Shown: positions 17,533-26,076, counted from the stretch's first letter. The stretch is DNA of 64,000 nt from Streptomyces sp. NBC_01445 (GCF_035918235.1 NZ_CP109486.1:496001-560000); one strand, 5' to 3'. The notes: generated from the letters alone by a model not told the origin. Made by a program: numbers and translations.

Positions 17533-18261
17533 GTGACCGTACTCGTTCTCGCCCTGGCCCACGGTAACCGGCTGCGCCGGGAACTCGACTCCCAGCTCGA
17601 CGCGCTCAGCAAACACGGCATCCCGAGGGACAAGATCTTTAGCGAGAAGATCAGCACCCGGGTGCGGGTCCGCCCCCGGTGCGAGGAGGCGTTGAGGACG
17701 GCGCGGGAGGTCAAGGCCCACGCCCCGCACTGCCGGGTCATCTTCACCGTGTACGAGATGAAGCGCCTCGGCCGCGACGCCGCCGAACTCACCGCCCTCG
17801 CCGACCACCTCACCGCCCACGGCCTGGTCCTGGAGATGCTCGCCGGGCCCCTGTCCGGCATCTACGATCCCACCGGCCCCGGCAAACTGCTGTTCGCGTT
17901 CTTCGCGGCGATGGCGGAGACGGAGCGGGAGAACATCCGCGAGTCGACGCTGGAAGGGCTCGACACCGCGGCCCGCAAGGGCAGTCACGGCGGCCGGCCG
18001 CCGGTCATCACCGACGACATGCTCCACACCGTGCTCCGGCGCCGCGCGGGCGGCGAGTCTGTCGAGCAGATCCAGCCCGACCTGATCATCCCCACCGGCA
18101 AGCGCAAGGGACAGAACCCCTCCGTGGCCAGCATCTACCGGGCGCTCGCCGAGCACGCCAAGCGCGAGGCGTACCCGGAAGCCGTCGAACAGGCCCACAC
18201 CGACTTCGCCTCCATGAGCAACGCAGCTGTCCCGAGCCCCGTACTCCAGCAGAGGCCCTGA
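17533..18261 (+). CDS. tnpR: Serine recombinase (Tn3-type resolvase) with altered catalytic N-terminus
   Basis: The 242-residue protein has the resolvase core: DSQLDALSKHGIPRDKIFSE, VIFTVYEMKRLGRDAAELTA, FFAAMAETERENIRESTLEG and a C-terminal helix-turn-helix (NPSVASIYRALAEHAKRE). The N-terminal strand that should read GYARxST reads LALAHGNRLR; by spacing the catalytic serine falls on an asparagine (AAC, one base from AGC). This is either mutation or a deletion junction, and strand cleavage should be lost. Confidence 0.8.
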   Translation: MTVLVLALAHGNRLRRELDSQLDALSKHGIPRDKIFSEKISTRVRVRPRCEEALRTAREVKAHAPHCRVIFTVYEMKRLGRDAAELTALADHLTAHGLVLEMLAGPLSGIYDPTGPGKLLFAFFAAMAETERENIRESTLEGLDTAARKGSHGGRPPVITDDMLHTVLRRRAGGESVEQIQPDLIIPTGKRKGQNPSVASIYRALAEHAKREAYPEAVEQAHTDFASMSNAAVPSPVLQQRP

Positions 18262-18272
18262 AATCACGCTGA

Positions 18273-18312
18273 GCTACATGTCCTCTCGCCGTAGCTATAC
18301 GAGAACAGGGCC
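18273..18312 (-). repeat. Right terminal inverted repeat of the Tn3-like element
   Basis: Reverse complement of the left 40-bp end with two differences (CGAGAGG for CGAACGG). Confidence 0.85.
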
Positions 18313-18505
18313 GTATCGGCGGGCAGATTCGCGACCAACTCCGCAAGCGAGTCCGCCGTGAGATGGGCTGATTCCTCGGTGCGAGGCCGACGGCCCCGGG
18401 ACGGGTGGCCACGGGGCGCCGTCCGGCACTGAATCGCCGGCCCTGGCTGCGCCGTCGTATCCGTTCTGGATGTGGGCCCGCCGGGGGCGGTGCACTGTGT
18501 GCGGG

Positions 18506-19102
18506 TCAGCGGGCGATCGAGATCGCGAAGGGCGCGAATCCGCTGGACCGAATCACATGCGGCACGAAGAGTATTGCGGCCTCCGTGGCGCGGGCGGTCT
18601 GGATCCCGCCGAGATCAGTGATCCACTCCTTGCGCCAGCCGAGGTCGATGAGCAGTTCACGGACGGTCTGCTTGGCCTGCGGATCCTCGCCGGAGAGGAA
18701 GGCGTCGGGCGCCTCGGTGAGCGTGGCCGGCGCGGTCATCACCGGGAAGAGCATGGTGTTGAGTGTCTTGACGACGCGCGTCTCGGGGAGCGCTTCCTGG
18801 AGTTGCTCGGCGAGGCTTGAGCCGGGGTAGATCAGGTCGGCGGGCAGTCCGTCCGGTCCGTCGACGGTGGCGTTGGAGACATCGACGAGGATCTTGTCGC
18901 GCAGTTCCTCGCGCAGGGCGACGAGCCGGTCCAGCGAGCCGGCGCCCGGGGTGGCGTTGATGACGATCCGGGCTGTCCGGGCAGCGTCGGCGGCGGCGCC
19001 CGGCGCGCGGTCCGCCACGGTCACCTCATGCCCTGCCCGGATGAGGGCTGTGGCCAGGTTGCCGCCGACGCGGCCATTTCCGAGAACGGCGATCGTGGTC
19101 AT
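18506..19102 (-). CDS. NADPH-dependent F420 reductase-like oxidoreductase
   Basis: The 198-residue protein starts with a Rossmann motif, TIAVLGNGRVGGNLATALIR, followed by GHEVTVADR, VVKTLNTMLFPVM and a C-terminal FVPHVIRSSGFAPFA. This is the NADP-oxidoreductase/F420-dependent fold, close to proteins that reduce a small ketone or coenzyme F420. ATG 19102 is supported by GGAAGGA upstream. It follows the IMPase-like gene by 41 bp on the same strand, so the two are probably co-transcribed. Confidence 0.83.
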   Translation of the reverse strand: MTTIAVLGNGRVGGNLATALIRAGHEVTVADRAPGAAADAARTARIVINATPGAGSLDRLVALREELRDKILVDVSNATVDGPDGLPADLIYPGSSLAEQLQEALPETRVVKTLNTMLFPVMTAPATLTEAPDAFLSGEDPQAKQTVRELLIDLGWRKEWITDLGGIQTARATEAAILFVPHVIRSSGFAPFAISIAR

Positions 19103-19143
19103 GATGATCTGGTCCTTCCGTGCGTGCGGGTTGTGGTGCGCGG

Positions 19144-19962
19144 TCAGCGTGAGAGCGTGGCGACGGCCTCGGCGTGGACGCCGGGCGCGGCGGCCAGGAA
19201 GCTCTCGCTCTGCGGGGTCCAGGGGCGGCCCTCGGCGTCGGAGATCTGTCCGCCGGCCTCGGTGACGAGCAGCGCCCCGGGCAGCAGGTCCGCGCGGGCA
19301 CCGGCGAACTGCCAGAAGGCGTCGATCCGGCCGGCAGCCACGTTCGTCAGGTGCAGGGTCGCGGGCACGGAGGTGCGGACGACGAGCGCGTCGAAGAGCA
19401 TCGCGCTGATCGAGGAGCCGACGCGCCGCACGACCTTCTCGTCCTCGTCCGGCCGGGCCTGGCTGGTGGCCACGATGCCCAGGCCGAGGTCCTCGGTCCG
19501 GGAGACGCGCAGCGGCCGGCCGTCGAGGTGGGCGCCCGCACCGGCGAGCGCGGTGTAGGTCTCGCCGGTCAACGGCAGGTGAACCACGGTGAGCACCGGC
19601 TGGTTGTCCCGCACGAGAGTGGCGGTCACCGCCCAATCCGGCAGCGCGTGCAGGTGGTTGACGTTGCCCTCGGCCGGATCCACGACCCACCACTCGCCGG
19701 ACGGCAGCGCCCCGCCGACCAACTCGTCCTCCACCCAGCCGGCGTCCGGGCGCAGGCGCGTGAGGCGGGGGCGCAGGATATCGAGGGCCGTGTCGTCGTT
19801 GACGGCGAGCGCGCGCATCAGCTCCTCGCGGGTCTGGGAGCGGACCACCTCGCCGAAGCGCTCGCGCAGCGCCGAACCGGCCGCGCGTACGGCGATCGCG
19901 GTCTGGCCGAGCAGGTCCGCGTCGGAGGCGGCGTGGTCAGTGGTCTGAAGCGTTTCGGACAT
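19144..19962 (-). CDS. Inositol monophosphatase-family protein with altered metal motif
   Basis: The 272-residue protein has the IMPase fold: PDAGWVEDELVGG (position of the usual GEE), WWVVDPAEGNVNHLHALP (position of DPxDGTxNF) and ADLLPGALLVTEAGG (position of WDxAAG). The second aspartate of DPxD is glutamate and the first motif is degenerate, so catalysis may be changed or specialised. It heads a two-gene operon divergent from a LysR gene, whose T-N11-A box lies in between. Confidence 0.8.
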   Translation of the reverse strand: MSETLQTTDHAASDADLLGQTAIAVRAAGSALRERFGEVVRSQTREELMRALAVNDDTALDILRPRLTRLRPDAGWVEDELVGGALPSGEWWVVDPAEGNVNHLHALPDWAVTATLVRDNQPVLTVVHLPLTGETYTALAGAGAHLDGRPLRVSRTEDLGLGIVATSQARPDEDEKVVRRVGSSISAMLFDALVVRTSVPATLHLTNVAAGRIDAFWQFAGARADLLPGALLVTEAGGQISDAEGRPWTPQSESFLAAAPGVHAEAVATLSR

Positions 19963-20059
19963 GGCGGTACTCCCGTGTGAGAGAGGGGTGTTGAGGCCGG
20001 TCGGATCGAGCTGTGCGTTCCGTCTTGCGCTCTGCTCTCGAAGGTATAGAGCCCCATCA

Positions 20060-20080
20060 TTAACTTCAAATGCATGTTAA
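20060..20080. promoter_or_regulatory. LysR box between the IMPase operon and lysR
   Basis: TTAAC-N11-GTTAA is a dyad with T-N11-A geometry 20 bp upstream of the LysR ATG and about 100 bp upstream of the divergent operon. Confidence 0.65.
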
Positions 20081-20100
20081 GCACGGCTAGGATTACTCAC

Positions 20101-21006
20101 ATGCAATTGGATTTGAACCTGCTCACCGCGCTCGACGCGCTGCTTGAGGAGGGGAGTGTGGCCGGGGCCGCCGCGCGCCTGCACGTCACCGCCCCCGCGA
20201 TGAGCCGGAGTCTGGGCCGAATCCGGCGCACGACCGGGGATCAGATCCTGGTGCGCACCGGCCGCACGATGACCCCGACGCCGTATGCGATCGCCGTCCG
20301 GGAACAGGTGCACGAGCTGCTGCACCAGGTCCAGGGGGTGCTGGCACCGAGCCGTGAACTCGATCTGGCAACGTTAGAGCGCACTTTCACCCTCCGCTGG
20401 CACGATTCCCTGGTCGCCTTGAGCGGCCCCGCACTGCTCGCGGCCGTCCGCGGACAGGCGCCGGGCGTGCGCTTGCGCTTCGTCGCGGAATCGAGCGTCG
20501 ACACCCCCGAATTGCGGCGCGGCGAGGTCGACCTGGAGGCGAACGCCAACCGCCCGAGCGCACCGGACATCCGTGCCGAGAACGTGGGCGAGACCCGCCT
20601 CGTCATCGTCGTGCGGCAGGGGCACCCCCTCACCCGCGTCAAGACCGTCACCGCAAAGCGGTACGCCGCCGCTGAGCACGTGACCGTCTCGCGACGTGGC
20701 AACCTCAGCAATGCCCTCGACGACGCCCTCGCACGGCTCGGCCTCACCCGCCGCGTGGTGGCGACCGCGCCCACGGAAGCGGCCGCGTTGGAGTTCGCGC
20801 GCGGCTCCGATCTCCTGATCAGCGTCCCCGAAGCCACCACGCGGTCCGCGGTCGCCGACCTCGGCCTGGTCGTGCTCCCCCTCCCGCTCGAACTGCCGTC
20901 GGCACCGATATACCTGTCGTGGCATCAGCGCTACGACACCGACCACGCCCACGCCTGGCTGCGCGAGCTGGCGCGAACCGTGCTGGACATGTGCGGAGCG
21001 TCGTAG
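20101..21006 (+). CDS. LysR-family transcriptional regulator
   Basis: The 301-residue protein begins MQLDLNLLTALDALLEEGSV and has the HTH residues AARLHVTAPAMSRSLGRIR, followed by a periplasmic-binding-like effector domain (RLVIVVRQGHPLTR and following). ATG 20101 was taken because the nine upstream residues precede any plausible ribosome site. It is divergent from the IMPase/F420-reductase operon and is the obvious regulator. Confidence 0.92.
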   Translation: MQLDLNLLTALDALLEEGSVAGAAARLHVTAPAMSRSLGRIRRTTGDQILVRTGRTMTPTPYAIAVREQVHELLHQVQGVLAPSRELDLATLERTFTLRWHDSLVALSGPALLAAVRGQAPGVRLRFVAESSVDTPELRRGEVDLEANANRPSAPDIRAENVGETRLVIVVRQGHPLTRVKTVTAKRYAAAEHVTVSRRGNLSNALDDALARLGLTRRVVATAPTEAAALEFARGSDLLISVPEATTRSAVADLGLVVLPLPLELPSAPIYLSWHQRYDTDHAHAWLRELARTVLDMCGAS

Positions 21007-21242
21007 TCGGCGCCGTCCGGCCGCTTCACCCATACGTCCACGCGACCACCACGGCGATCTGCTTGAACGTCAGCAGCGGCTTGCCGTGCGGGTGCCGGCC
21101 GTGGGGGCGACCAGACCGACGCCTGCGGCTCAGGATCGCGGATCTGTGGGAGGGCGTCGGCATGGCCCCCCGGAGATCTGGGCGAGCCTGGCCCTGGTCC
21201 TAGGCACTGTCCGGCGGATCATGTGGCCGTGATGGCGCCAAG
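21007..21242. other. Intergenic, possible insertion-sequence scar
   Basis: No gene is supported. GCACTGTCCGGCGGATC at 21206-21222 resembles an IS5-type terminal sequence found in actinomycetes (from memory), but no partner end was found. Confidence 0.25.
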
Positions 21243-21884
21243 TTAGTTTTTGCGGGCCGGACTGCGCCCGGTTGCGAGGCGTTTCTGCCCCTCGGGCATG
21301 GGGAGGACTGCCAGTGCGGTGTCTGCAATGTTCCGTAGCGTCTCCGGGTCCAGGCCGGCCTTGCCTGCCGCCTCGATACCGCGGACCACCGTCAGCAGCA
21401 GTGCCGCCAACCGCTCCGGATCCGCAGCGCTATCGATGTCGCCGTGGCGCTGGGCGGCGCTGATCTCCGTCCGCAGCAGGGTCAGCAGTGCCGTCATGGT
21501 CTCGGCCGACCGTGCGGCGACCGTCGGATCGTGCTGGGCCAGTTCCGCCGCACCCTTGGCCAACAGGCACCCGCGGCGCTCGGTGTCGGAGGCGGTGTTC
21601 TCCGCCATTAGGTGCACGTATCCCGACAGCCGGGCCAAGGCCTCTGCGTCCGGGCCACCTGCCAGCCGCCCTTCGGCCACCTCAACGACTGCGGTGCACC
21701 AGTCGCCGAACACGCGGTGGAACAGCTTGCCCTTGTCGCCGAATGCGCCGTACAGGCTGCCCTTGCCCAGGCCGGTCGCCTGGGCGATGTCGTCCATCCG
21801 GGTTCCTGCATAGCCGGTCGCCCAGAACTGTTCCCGGGCCCGCTCCAGGACTTGGCGTTCGTCGAATGCGCGTGGTCTCGGCAT
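21243..21884 (-). CDS. TetR/AcrR-family transcriptional regulator
   Basis: The 213-residue protein begins PRPRAFDERQVLERAREQFW and has the HTH ATGLGKGSLYGAFGDKGKLF. The C-terminal domain (GCLLAKGAAELA, ALLLTVVRGIEAAGKAG) is of the TetR_C type seen in regulators of short-chain dehydrogenases. It diverges from an SDR gene with an inverted repeat in the 84-bp gap, indicating local repression. Confidence 0.92.
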   Translation of the reverse strand: MPRPRAFDERQVLERAREQFWATGYAGTRMDDIAQATGLGKGSLYGAFGDKGKLFHRVFGDWCTAVVEVAEGRLAGGPDAEALARLSGYVHLMAENTASDTERRGCLLAKGAAELAQHDPTVAARSAETMTALLTLLRTEISAAQRHGDIDSAADPERLAALLLTVVRGIEAAGKAGLDPETLRNIADTALAVLPMPEGQKRLATGRSPARKN

Positions 21885-21910
21885 GGTCTCAGCCTATCCA
21901 TTCTTGACTC

Positions 21911-21943
21911 GATCGTCCATTACCGCTTACGTTGTGGACGATC
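21911..21943. promoter_or_regulatory. TetR operator overlapping the SDR promoter
   Basis: GATCGTCCA-N15-TGGACGATC has perfect 9-base arms. It overlaps a TTGACT (21904-21909) N17 TTACGT (21927-21932) promoter for the SDR gene. Confidence 0.7.
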
Positions 21944-21968
21944 CATTCCACAACTGAAGGGGTTCGAC

Positions 21969-22706
21969 ATGCCAGGCGTGCTGCAGGAGAAGGTGGCCGT
22001 GATCACCGGAGGGACCAGCGGGATCGGGCTGGCCATCGCCCACCGCTTCGTCCGGGAGGGCGCACGGGTCTTCGTGACCGGCCGGGACATCGACCGCCTC
22101 GAAGCGGCACTCAAGGAGATTGGTCCTGCGGCCACCGGCGTACGATCCGACGTCTCGGTCCTGGCCGACCTGGACGCGCTCTACGCGCGAGTCCGCGAGG
22201 AGGCCGGACGCATCGACGTGCTGGTGGCCAACGCGGGAATCGTCGCGGACGCCGCGCTCGGCGCCCACACCGAGGCGAACGTCGACCTGACGCTCGCCGT
22301 CAACGTCAAGGGCCCACTATTCACCGTTCAGAAGGCGCTTCCGCTGCTGGCGGAGAACGCCTCCATCCTGGTCATCGGCTCAAGCAACAGCGTGCGCCCC
22401 AATGAGCACCTCGAGGTCTACAGCGCCTCGAAGGCAGCGTTGAGCAACCTCGTGCACAACTGGGCCCGGCAGTCACGGGAGCGTCGATTCCGGGTCAACG
22501 TCCTCAGCCCGGGACCCACGCGGACCCCTGCCCTGCTGCGCGCCGCGGGGCCGGACGTCGACCGGTTCGCCGAGGCCGTCGTGCCACTGGGGCGGCTGGC
22601 CGACGCCAAGGAAATCGCCGAGGCCGCTCTCTTCCTGGCTTCGGACGCCTCGTCGTTCGTCACCGGCGCCGAACTCTTCGCCGACGGCGGCTACACCCGG
22701 GCCTGA
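21969..22706 (+). CDS. Short-chain dehydrogenase/reductase (SDR)
   Basis: The 245-residue protein has the classical SDR motifs: VAVITGGTSGIGLAIA (TGxxxGIG), DVLVANAG, YSASKAAL (catalytic YxxxK) and the C-terminal ASDASSFVTGAELFADGGYT. ATG 21969 follows GAAGGGG. Under the TetR operator it probably reduces or oxidises a small ketone or alcohol that is the regulator's ligand (inference). Confidence 0.92.
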   Translation: MPGVLQEKVAVITGGTSGIGLAIAHRFVREGARVFVTGRDIDRLEAALKEIGPAATGVRSDVSVLADLDALYARVREEAGRIDVLVANAGIVADAALGAHTEANVDLTLAVNVKGPLFTVQKALPLLAENASILVIGSSNSVRPNEHLEVYSASKAALSNLVHNWARQSRERRFRVNVLSPGPTRTPALLRAAGPDVDRFAEAVVPLGRLADAKEIAEAALFLASDASSFVTGAELFADGGYTRA

Positions 22707-22890
22707 ACGACGGCCGGTGGTGCGCATCCGGTTCCCCCGCAACTACGTGCCCGAGCTGAAGGGCGGTCGCCTCGCACTCGCTGAGGCGACGAGCACGCCG
22801 GAACTGCCCCAACCCGCCAGGTCCGAGGACTGATCACCGCCGTTTGCGGCTGGTGACAGAGTTCTTACCGGCACCCCGAGTAGCCCTAGC
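22707..22890 (+). pseudogene. Short C-terminal gene fragment, unrecognised
   Basis: GTG 22719 opens RIRFPRNYVPELKGGRLAL then AEATSTPELPQPARSED and a stop, which reads like a protein tail. It has no recognisable domain. Confidence 0.25.
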
Positions 22891-22896
22891 CGATTC

Positions 22897-23076
22897 CAGA
22901 GATCCTCATCAACGGCCGCGCCGACGTCCGCCAGGCCGTCGCCCAGGCCATGCGCGCCAGCGACTACGACCCTCGCGCGGAGCGGGCCGTCGGCGACTAC
23001 CTTTCCACCAGCGGACTGCCGGACCCCGACCTCATCATCCGTACGTCCGGTGAGCGCCGCCTGTCCGGCCTTCGGT
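22897..23076 (+). pseudogene. uppS (isoprenyl transferase) fragment
   Basis: The frame reads INGRADVRQAVAQAMRAS then GLPDPDLIIRTSGERRLSG, the conserved C-terminal signature of cis-prenyl transferases (undecaprenyl diphosphate synthase). Only about 60 residues survive, lacking the N-terminal catalytic aspartate region and the C-terminus. It must be a relic of a second uppS copy. Confidence 0.7.
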
Positions 23077-23109
23077 CGACTTCTCGATCGTCTCGGCGAC
23101 GGCGTCACC

Positions 23110-23316
23110 CGCAGTCGTGTTCTTCCGGACTCGGGATCGAGACAGCTCGTGTGTTGGCCGCTGCCGGGGCGGAAGTGACGCTCGCTGTCCGGACACTGGC
23201 GCCATGACTCACGCACTCATCTCCACGCCCTTCACTGCCTCCAGCACGGCGGACGAGGTGCTGCGAACATCCAGAGGTCCGACGATCGCCAAACGCCGCC
23301 GGAACCCATGAACAAA
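23110..23316 (+). pseudogene. Scrambled SDR fragments
   Basis: GLGIETARVLAAAGAEVTLA (ending 23206) is the Rossmann start of an SDR. The very next ATG (23203) opens MTHALISTPFTASSTADEVL, the N-terminus that normally precedes such a Rossmann motif. The order is therefore inverted relative to an intact gene, implying rearrangement or remnants of two copies. Confidence 0.45.
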
Positions 23317-23331
23317 CGCTGTCAGTTGAAG

Positions 23332-23473
23332 GGTTCTGGCTCAACTTCCGTGAAATCCATGCCGACCGGGCTCGTGCCAGCCTCTGGACGAGCCGCTGAC
23401 CTGCCAGTTCGCCAGGGCCGCCAGCCTCGGACACCGAGGATCGGTTCGACTCCACGGAAGTTGTGCCAGAACC
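23332..23473 (+). mobile_element. MITE copy 1 (142 bp)
   Basis: Its ends are inverted repeats (GGTTCTGGCTCAACTTCCGTG against its mirrored end with one mismatch). The whole 142 bp is identical, in inverse orientation, to 24954-25095. No direct target duplication flanks this copy; instead GCTGTCA and TGACAGC surround it as an outer inverted pair. Confidence 0.8.
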
Positions 23474-23526
23474 CCAGTTTTGACAGCACCCCTGGGGCCC
23501 GCGGAATCGAACGGGTCCGGCTCGCA

Positions 23527-24732
23527 TCAGTCGGGGGTCCGGAGGGGATGCCATTCGGCCAGCAGGATGGTGGCGTCGTCGGTCAGGTGTCCGCTGTGGT
23601 CGAGGATGTCGCGGCTGAGACGGCGCAGGGCCTCGGGCGCGGGCTCGCCGGCGGCGGTGGCCCGCACGACGGTGTCGACCAGGCGGTCTTCGCCGAAGAA
23701 CCCGCCGGCCGGTGAGCGGGCCTCGGTGACGCCATCGGTGTGAATGAGGATCCGGTCTCCGGGCTCGAGCTGGAAGCGCTCGACCGGAGGGGCAGAGTCC
23801 GGGTGGCCGAGGCCGAGGCCGAGGGGGAGGTTGGGGTGCCGGGCCAGGGCGCCGGCCACAACGCGCTGGCGGCGGATCAGCAGCGGGGGCGGGTGGCCGC
23901 AGTTGACCCACGCAAGTTCCCCGGTCACGGGGTCGAGGTCGGCGAAGACGGCGGTCAGAAGCCGGTCCGGAACCCAGCAGCGCAGGGCCTGGTCGACGAC
24001 GGGGGCAATGTCAGCGAGGGTGCCGTCGGCGCGGCGGGTGGAGCGGCAGCCGGCTAGGGCGAGTGCCGCGCACAGGCCCGAGGCGGTGTCGTGGCCCATG
24101 GCGTCAACCACGGCCAGGTGCAGTTTCCGCTCGCCGAGCGCGTGGTCGAACGCGTCACCGCCGATCTCGTAGGCGGGTTCCAGCACGGCGCTGGACGTGA
24201 CCGCCGTGGTGCCCAAAGTGCGGGGCGGCATGAACGCCCAGGCGAGTTCGGCCTGCAGCGTCATCGGGCGGGTGCGCACCGTAGTGAGCAGGGTGTCGCT
24301 GTACAAGGTCTTGGAGACCACCAGCAGGGCGGTCAGGGACGCCAGTGCCTTGGCGCGCTCCAGGGTGTTGGGGTCCAGGTGGGGTGCGGTGAGGCGGAGC
24401 ACGCCCATGCGCTCGATGCCGTCGACCAGAGGTAGCCACAGCACCAGGTGGGGTGTGTCCGTGGCCAGGCGCTGGGAGCGGGTGCGGTAACACCAGCCGG
24501 CCAGGGTGCCGTCCACGGCCAGCGCGGCGTCCGCGCCGCCGTCCGACGGAGCCAGGGGGATGAGCTGGGTCTGCTGGACGTCGGCGAGGTAGACCGTCGC
24601 GCCGGCCAGGCCCAGGTCGCGCGCGCCATGGTCGATGAGCGCGGCGAGCTCGCCCGGTGCGGTGTCGTGCGACCGCTCCAGCAGGCGGGCCAGCACCGGG
24701 CCGAGCACGGAGTCCTCCACACCCTCCACCAT
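23527..24732 (-). CDS. SpoIIE-type PP2C serine/threonine phosphatase with GAF-like N-terminus
   Basis: The 401-residue protein has a GAF-like sensor (residues ~15-165: DGTLAGWCYRTRSQRLATD, GIERMGVLRLTAPHL) and a C-terminal SpoIIE phosphatase domain with metal-site motifs YEIGGDAFD, VVDAMGHDTASG, VNCGHPPPLLI, HTDGVTEAR and DDATILLAEW. Such proteins control anti-sigma/anti-anti-sigma switches in actinomycetes. ATG 24732 has GGAAGG nine bases upstream. The gene lies exactly between two inverted MITE copies. Confidence 0.88.
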   Translation of the reverse strand: MVEGVEDSVLGPVLARLLERSHDTAPGELAALIDHGARDLGLAGATVYLADVQQTQLIPLAPSDGGADAALAVDGTLAGWCYRTRSQRLATDTPHLVLWLPLVDGIERMGVLRLTAPHLDPNTLERAKALASLTALLVVSKTLYSDTLLTTVRTRPMTLQAELAWAFMPPRTLGTTAVTSSAVLEPAYEIGGDAFDHALGERKLHLAVVDAMGHDTASGLCAALALAGCRSTRRADGTLADIAPVVDQALRCWVPDRLLTAVFADLDPVTGELAWVNCGHPPPLLIRRQRVVAGALARHPNLPLGLGLGHPDSAPPVERFQLEPGDRILIHTDGVTEARSPAGGFFGEDRLVDTVVRATAAGEPAPEALRRLSRDILDHSGHLTDDATILLAEWHPLRTPD

Positions 24733-24953
24733 CCTCTGCCGCCTTCCGGCCTGCCACCGCGTGCCTGCCCTGGGGCCCCGCTGAGCGTTCACCGGGCCGG
24801 TGGCACTGTCTGCCAGCGGGCCGCGGCGCGCTTCTGCCAGCGGGTCGGCCGCTCCAACCACCCCCACCGCCGCCCGGCAGATGACCGAGCCGAATCGAAC
24901 ACCACCCAGGACAGCTGCTGTCGAGACTGGTGAAAATCTGCTGCCGAAACTCG

Positions 24954-25095
24954 GGTTCTGGCACAACTTCCGTGGAGTCGAACCGATCCTCGGTGTCCGA
25001 GGCTGGCGGCCCTGGCGAACTGGCAGGTCAGCGGCTCGTCCAGAGGCTGGCACGAGCCCGGTCGGCATGGATTTCACGGAAGTTGAGCCAGAACC
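24954..25095 (-). mobile_element. MITE copy 2 (142 bp) with 8-bp target duplication
   Basis: Identical to copy 1 in reverse orientation. It is flanked on both sides by GAAACTCG (24946-24953 and 25096-25103), an 8-bp direct duplication as produced by ISL3-type transposases. It carries no coding capacity of its own. Confidence 0.88.
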
Positions 25096-25103
25096 GAAAC
25101 TCG

Positions 25104-25245
25104 CGAACAAAGTCAGCCCTGTCTGCCTCGGGCGACAGATGAGCGTCCGGCGGCTTCTCTGCCTCCGGGTGCTTTGGTGATCGAGCCGTCGATGGGGATC
25201 TGCTCCAGGACGAGGCCGCCGATTCGGTGGTATGCCTCCGCCTCC
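25104..25245 (-). pseudogene. IS5-family transposase fragment
   Basis: On the minus strand it reads AYHRIGGLVLEQIPIDGSIT then KAPGGREAAGRSSVARGRQG, matching the first-aspartate region of IS5/IS1647-type transposases (VDGCITKAP...GRSPVDRGKQG, from memory). It is cut off by MITE copy 2. Confidence 0.6.
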
Positions 25246-25555
25246 AGGGGGCACGACGCCACCCATGACTCTCAATCCGGACACCGGCAAGGAGAAGTGG
25301 CTGGTCACCCGCACACGGGAGCGTCATAGTGCGCGCGGTCGTCCAGGAAGCCCAGTGGACGCGCCTGGGCGAGCCCTCCGTGGAATGGGCCGTCGACTAC
25401 ACGTTCAAGACGACCCTCTGGGAGCAGTAGCTGCCGCCCCGGTCAGTCCGCCTCCGCACACCAGACATGCTCCAGAAGCTGCACGTATAGCCGCAGCCAT
25501 GGTTCGGCCACCGGCGGGCACTTCGACCACGTCCGCGTCATCTACCTCTGATCTT
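25246..25555. other. No intact gene; possible protein-tail fragment
   Basis: GTG 25329 opens RAVVQEAQWTRLGEPSVEW then AVDYTFKTTLWEQ and a stop (25430), a protein-like tail of unknown family. Nothing else is supported. Confidence 0.25.
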
Positions 25556-25644
25556 GGCCAGTGCTCCGCCGTTTACGGCGGGGGTGAAGGCCATCTCAGG
25601 GCTGCTCTGACCCGCGCGGTTCGCACGGGTCTGCGGTGTTGTTC

Positions 25645-26076
25645 TCAGCCGGTGGGGCGTTGCTGGTTCTCGATGTACTGCTTGACGACGGTCAGCGGTG
25701 CGCCGCCGCAGGATCCGGCGAAGTAGGAGCCGGACCAGAAGTGTCCGCCCCACAGGTAGCGGCGCACGTGTGCGCTGTGTTCCTGGCGGAGCCTGCGGGA
25801 GGAGACGCCCTTGAGGGAGTTGACCAGTTTGGAGAGCTGGACCTTGGGCGGGTAGTGCACAAGCAGGTGGACGTGATCCTGTTCGCCGTTGAACTGCTTC
25901 AGGTCGGCTTCGAAGTCGGTGCAGACGTCGCGCATGATCTCCTCGGTGCGCGTCAGCATGGCGTCGGTGAGTGCCTTACGCCGATACTTGGTGACGAACA
26001 CCAAGTGGACGTGAAGGTTGTAGACGACGTGACGGCCGGTGCGTACGTCAGGATTCGGGTCCCATCGTGGTGACAT
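25645..26076 (-). CDS. tnpA: IS200/IS605 transposase TnpA (Y1 HUH)
   Basis: The 143-residue protein has the HUH motif DHVHLLV (H68, H70) and the nucleophilic tyrosine in VKQYIENQQ (Y134), with the N-terminal VVYNLHVHLVFVTKYRR strand. Length and motifs are complete, so it should catalyse single-strand excision and insertion. It is divergent from tnpB by 26 bp. Confidence 0.93.
   Translation of the reverse strand: MSPRWDPNPDVRTGRHVVYNLHVHLVFVTKYRRKALTDAMLTRTEEIMRDVCTDFEADLKQFNGEQDHVHLLVHYPPKVQLSKLVNSLKGVSSRRLRQEHSAHVRRYLWGGHFWSGSYFAGSCGGAPLTVVKQYIENQQRPTG

Larger units (their letters stand above)
16141..18312. mobile_element. Mini Tn3-family transposon (truncated tnpA plus altered resolvase)
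   Basis: The ends are 40-bp inverted repeats (16141-16180 and 18273-18312) matching at 38 positions and starting GGCCCTGTTCTCGTATAG. The 2,172-bp interior holds only an N-terminal TnpA part and a serine recombinase gene. A 5-bp target duplication expected for Tn3 elements is not seen (TACAT left, GTATC right), so the ends may have recombined after insertion. The element looks non-autonomous. Confidence 0.75.

Noticed and set aside
16136..18317. 5-bp target duplication around the Tn3-like element
   Set aside because: TACAT and GTATC do not match directly.
21206..21222. GCACTGTCCGGCGGATC as an IS end
   Set aside because: No partner inverted repeat or transposase was found nearby; kept only as a weak note.
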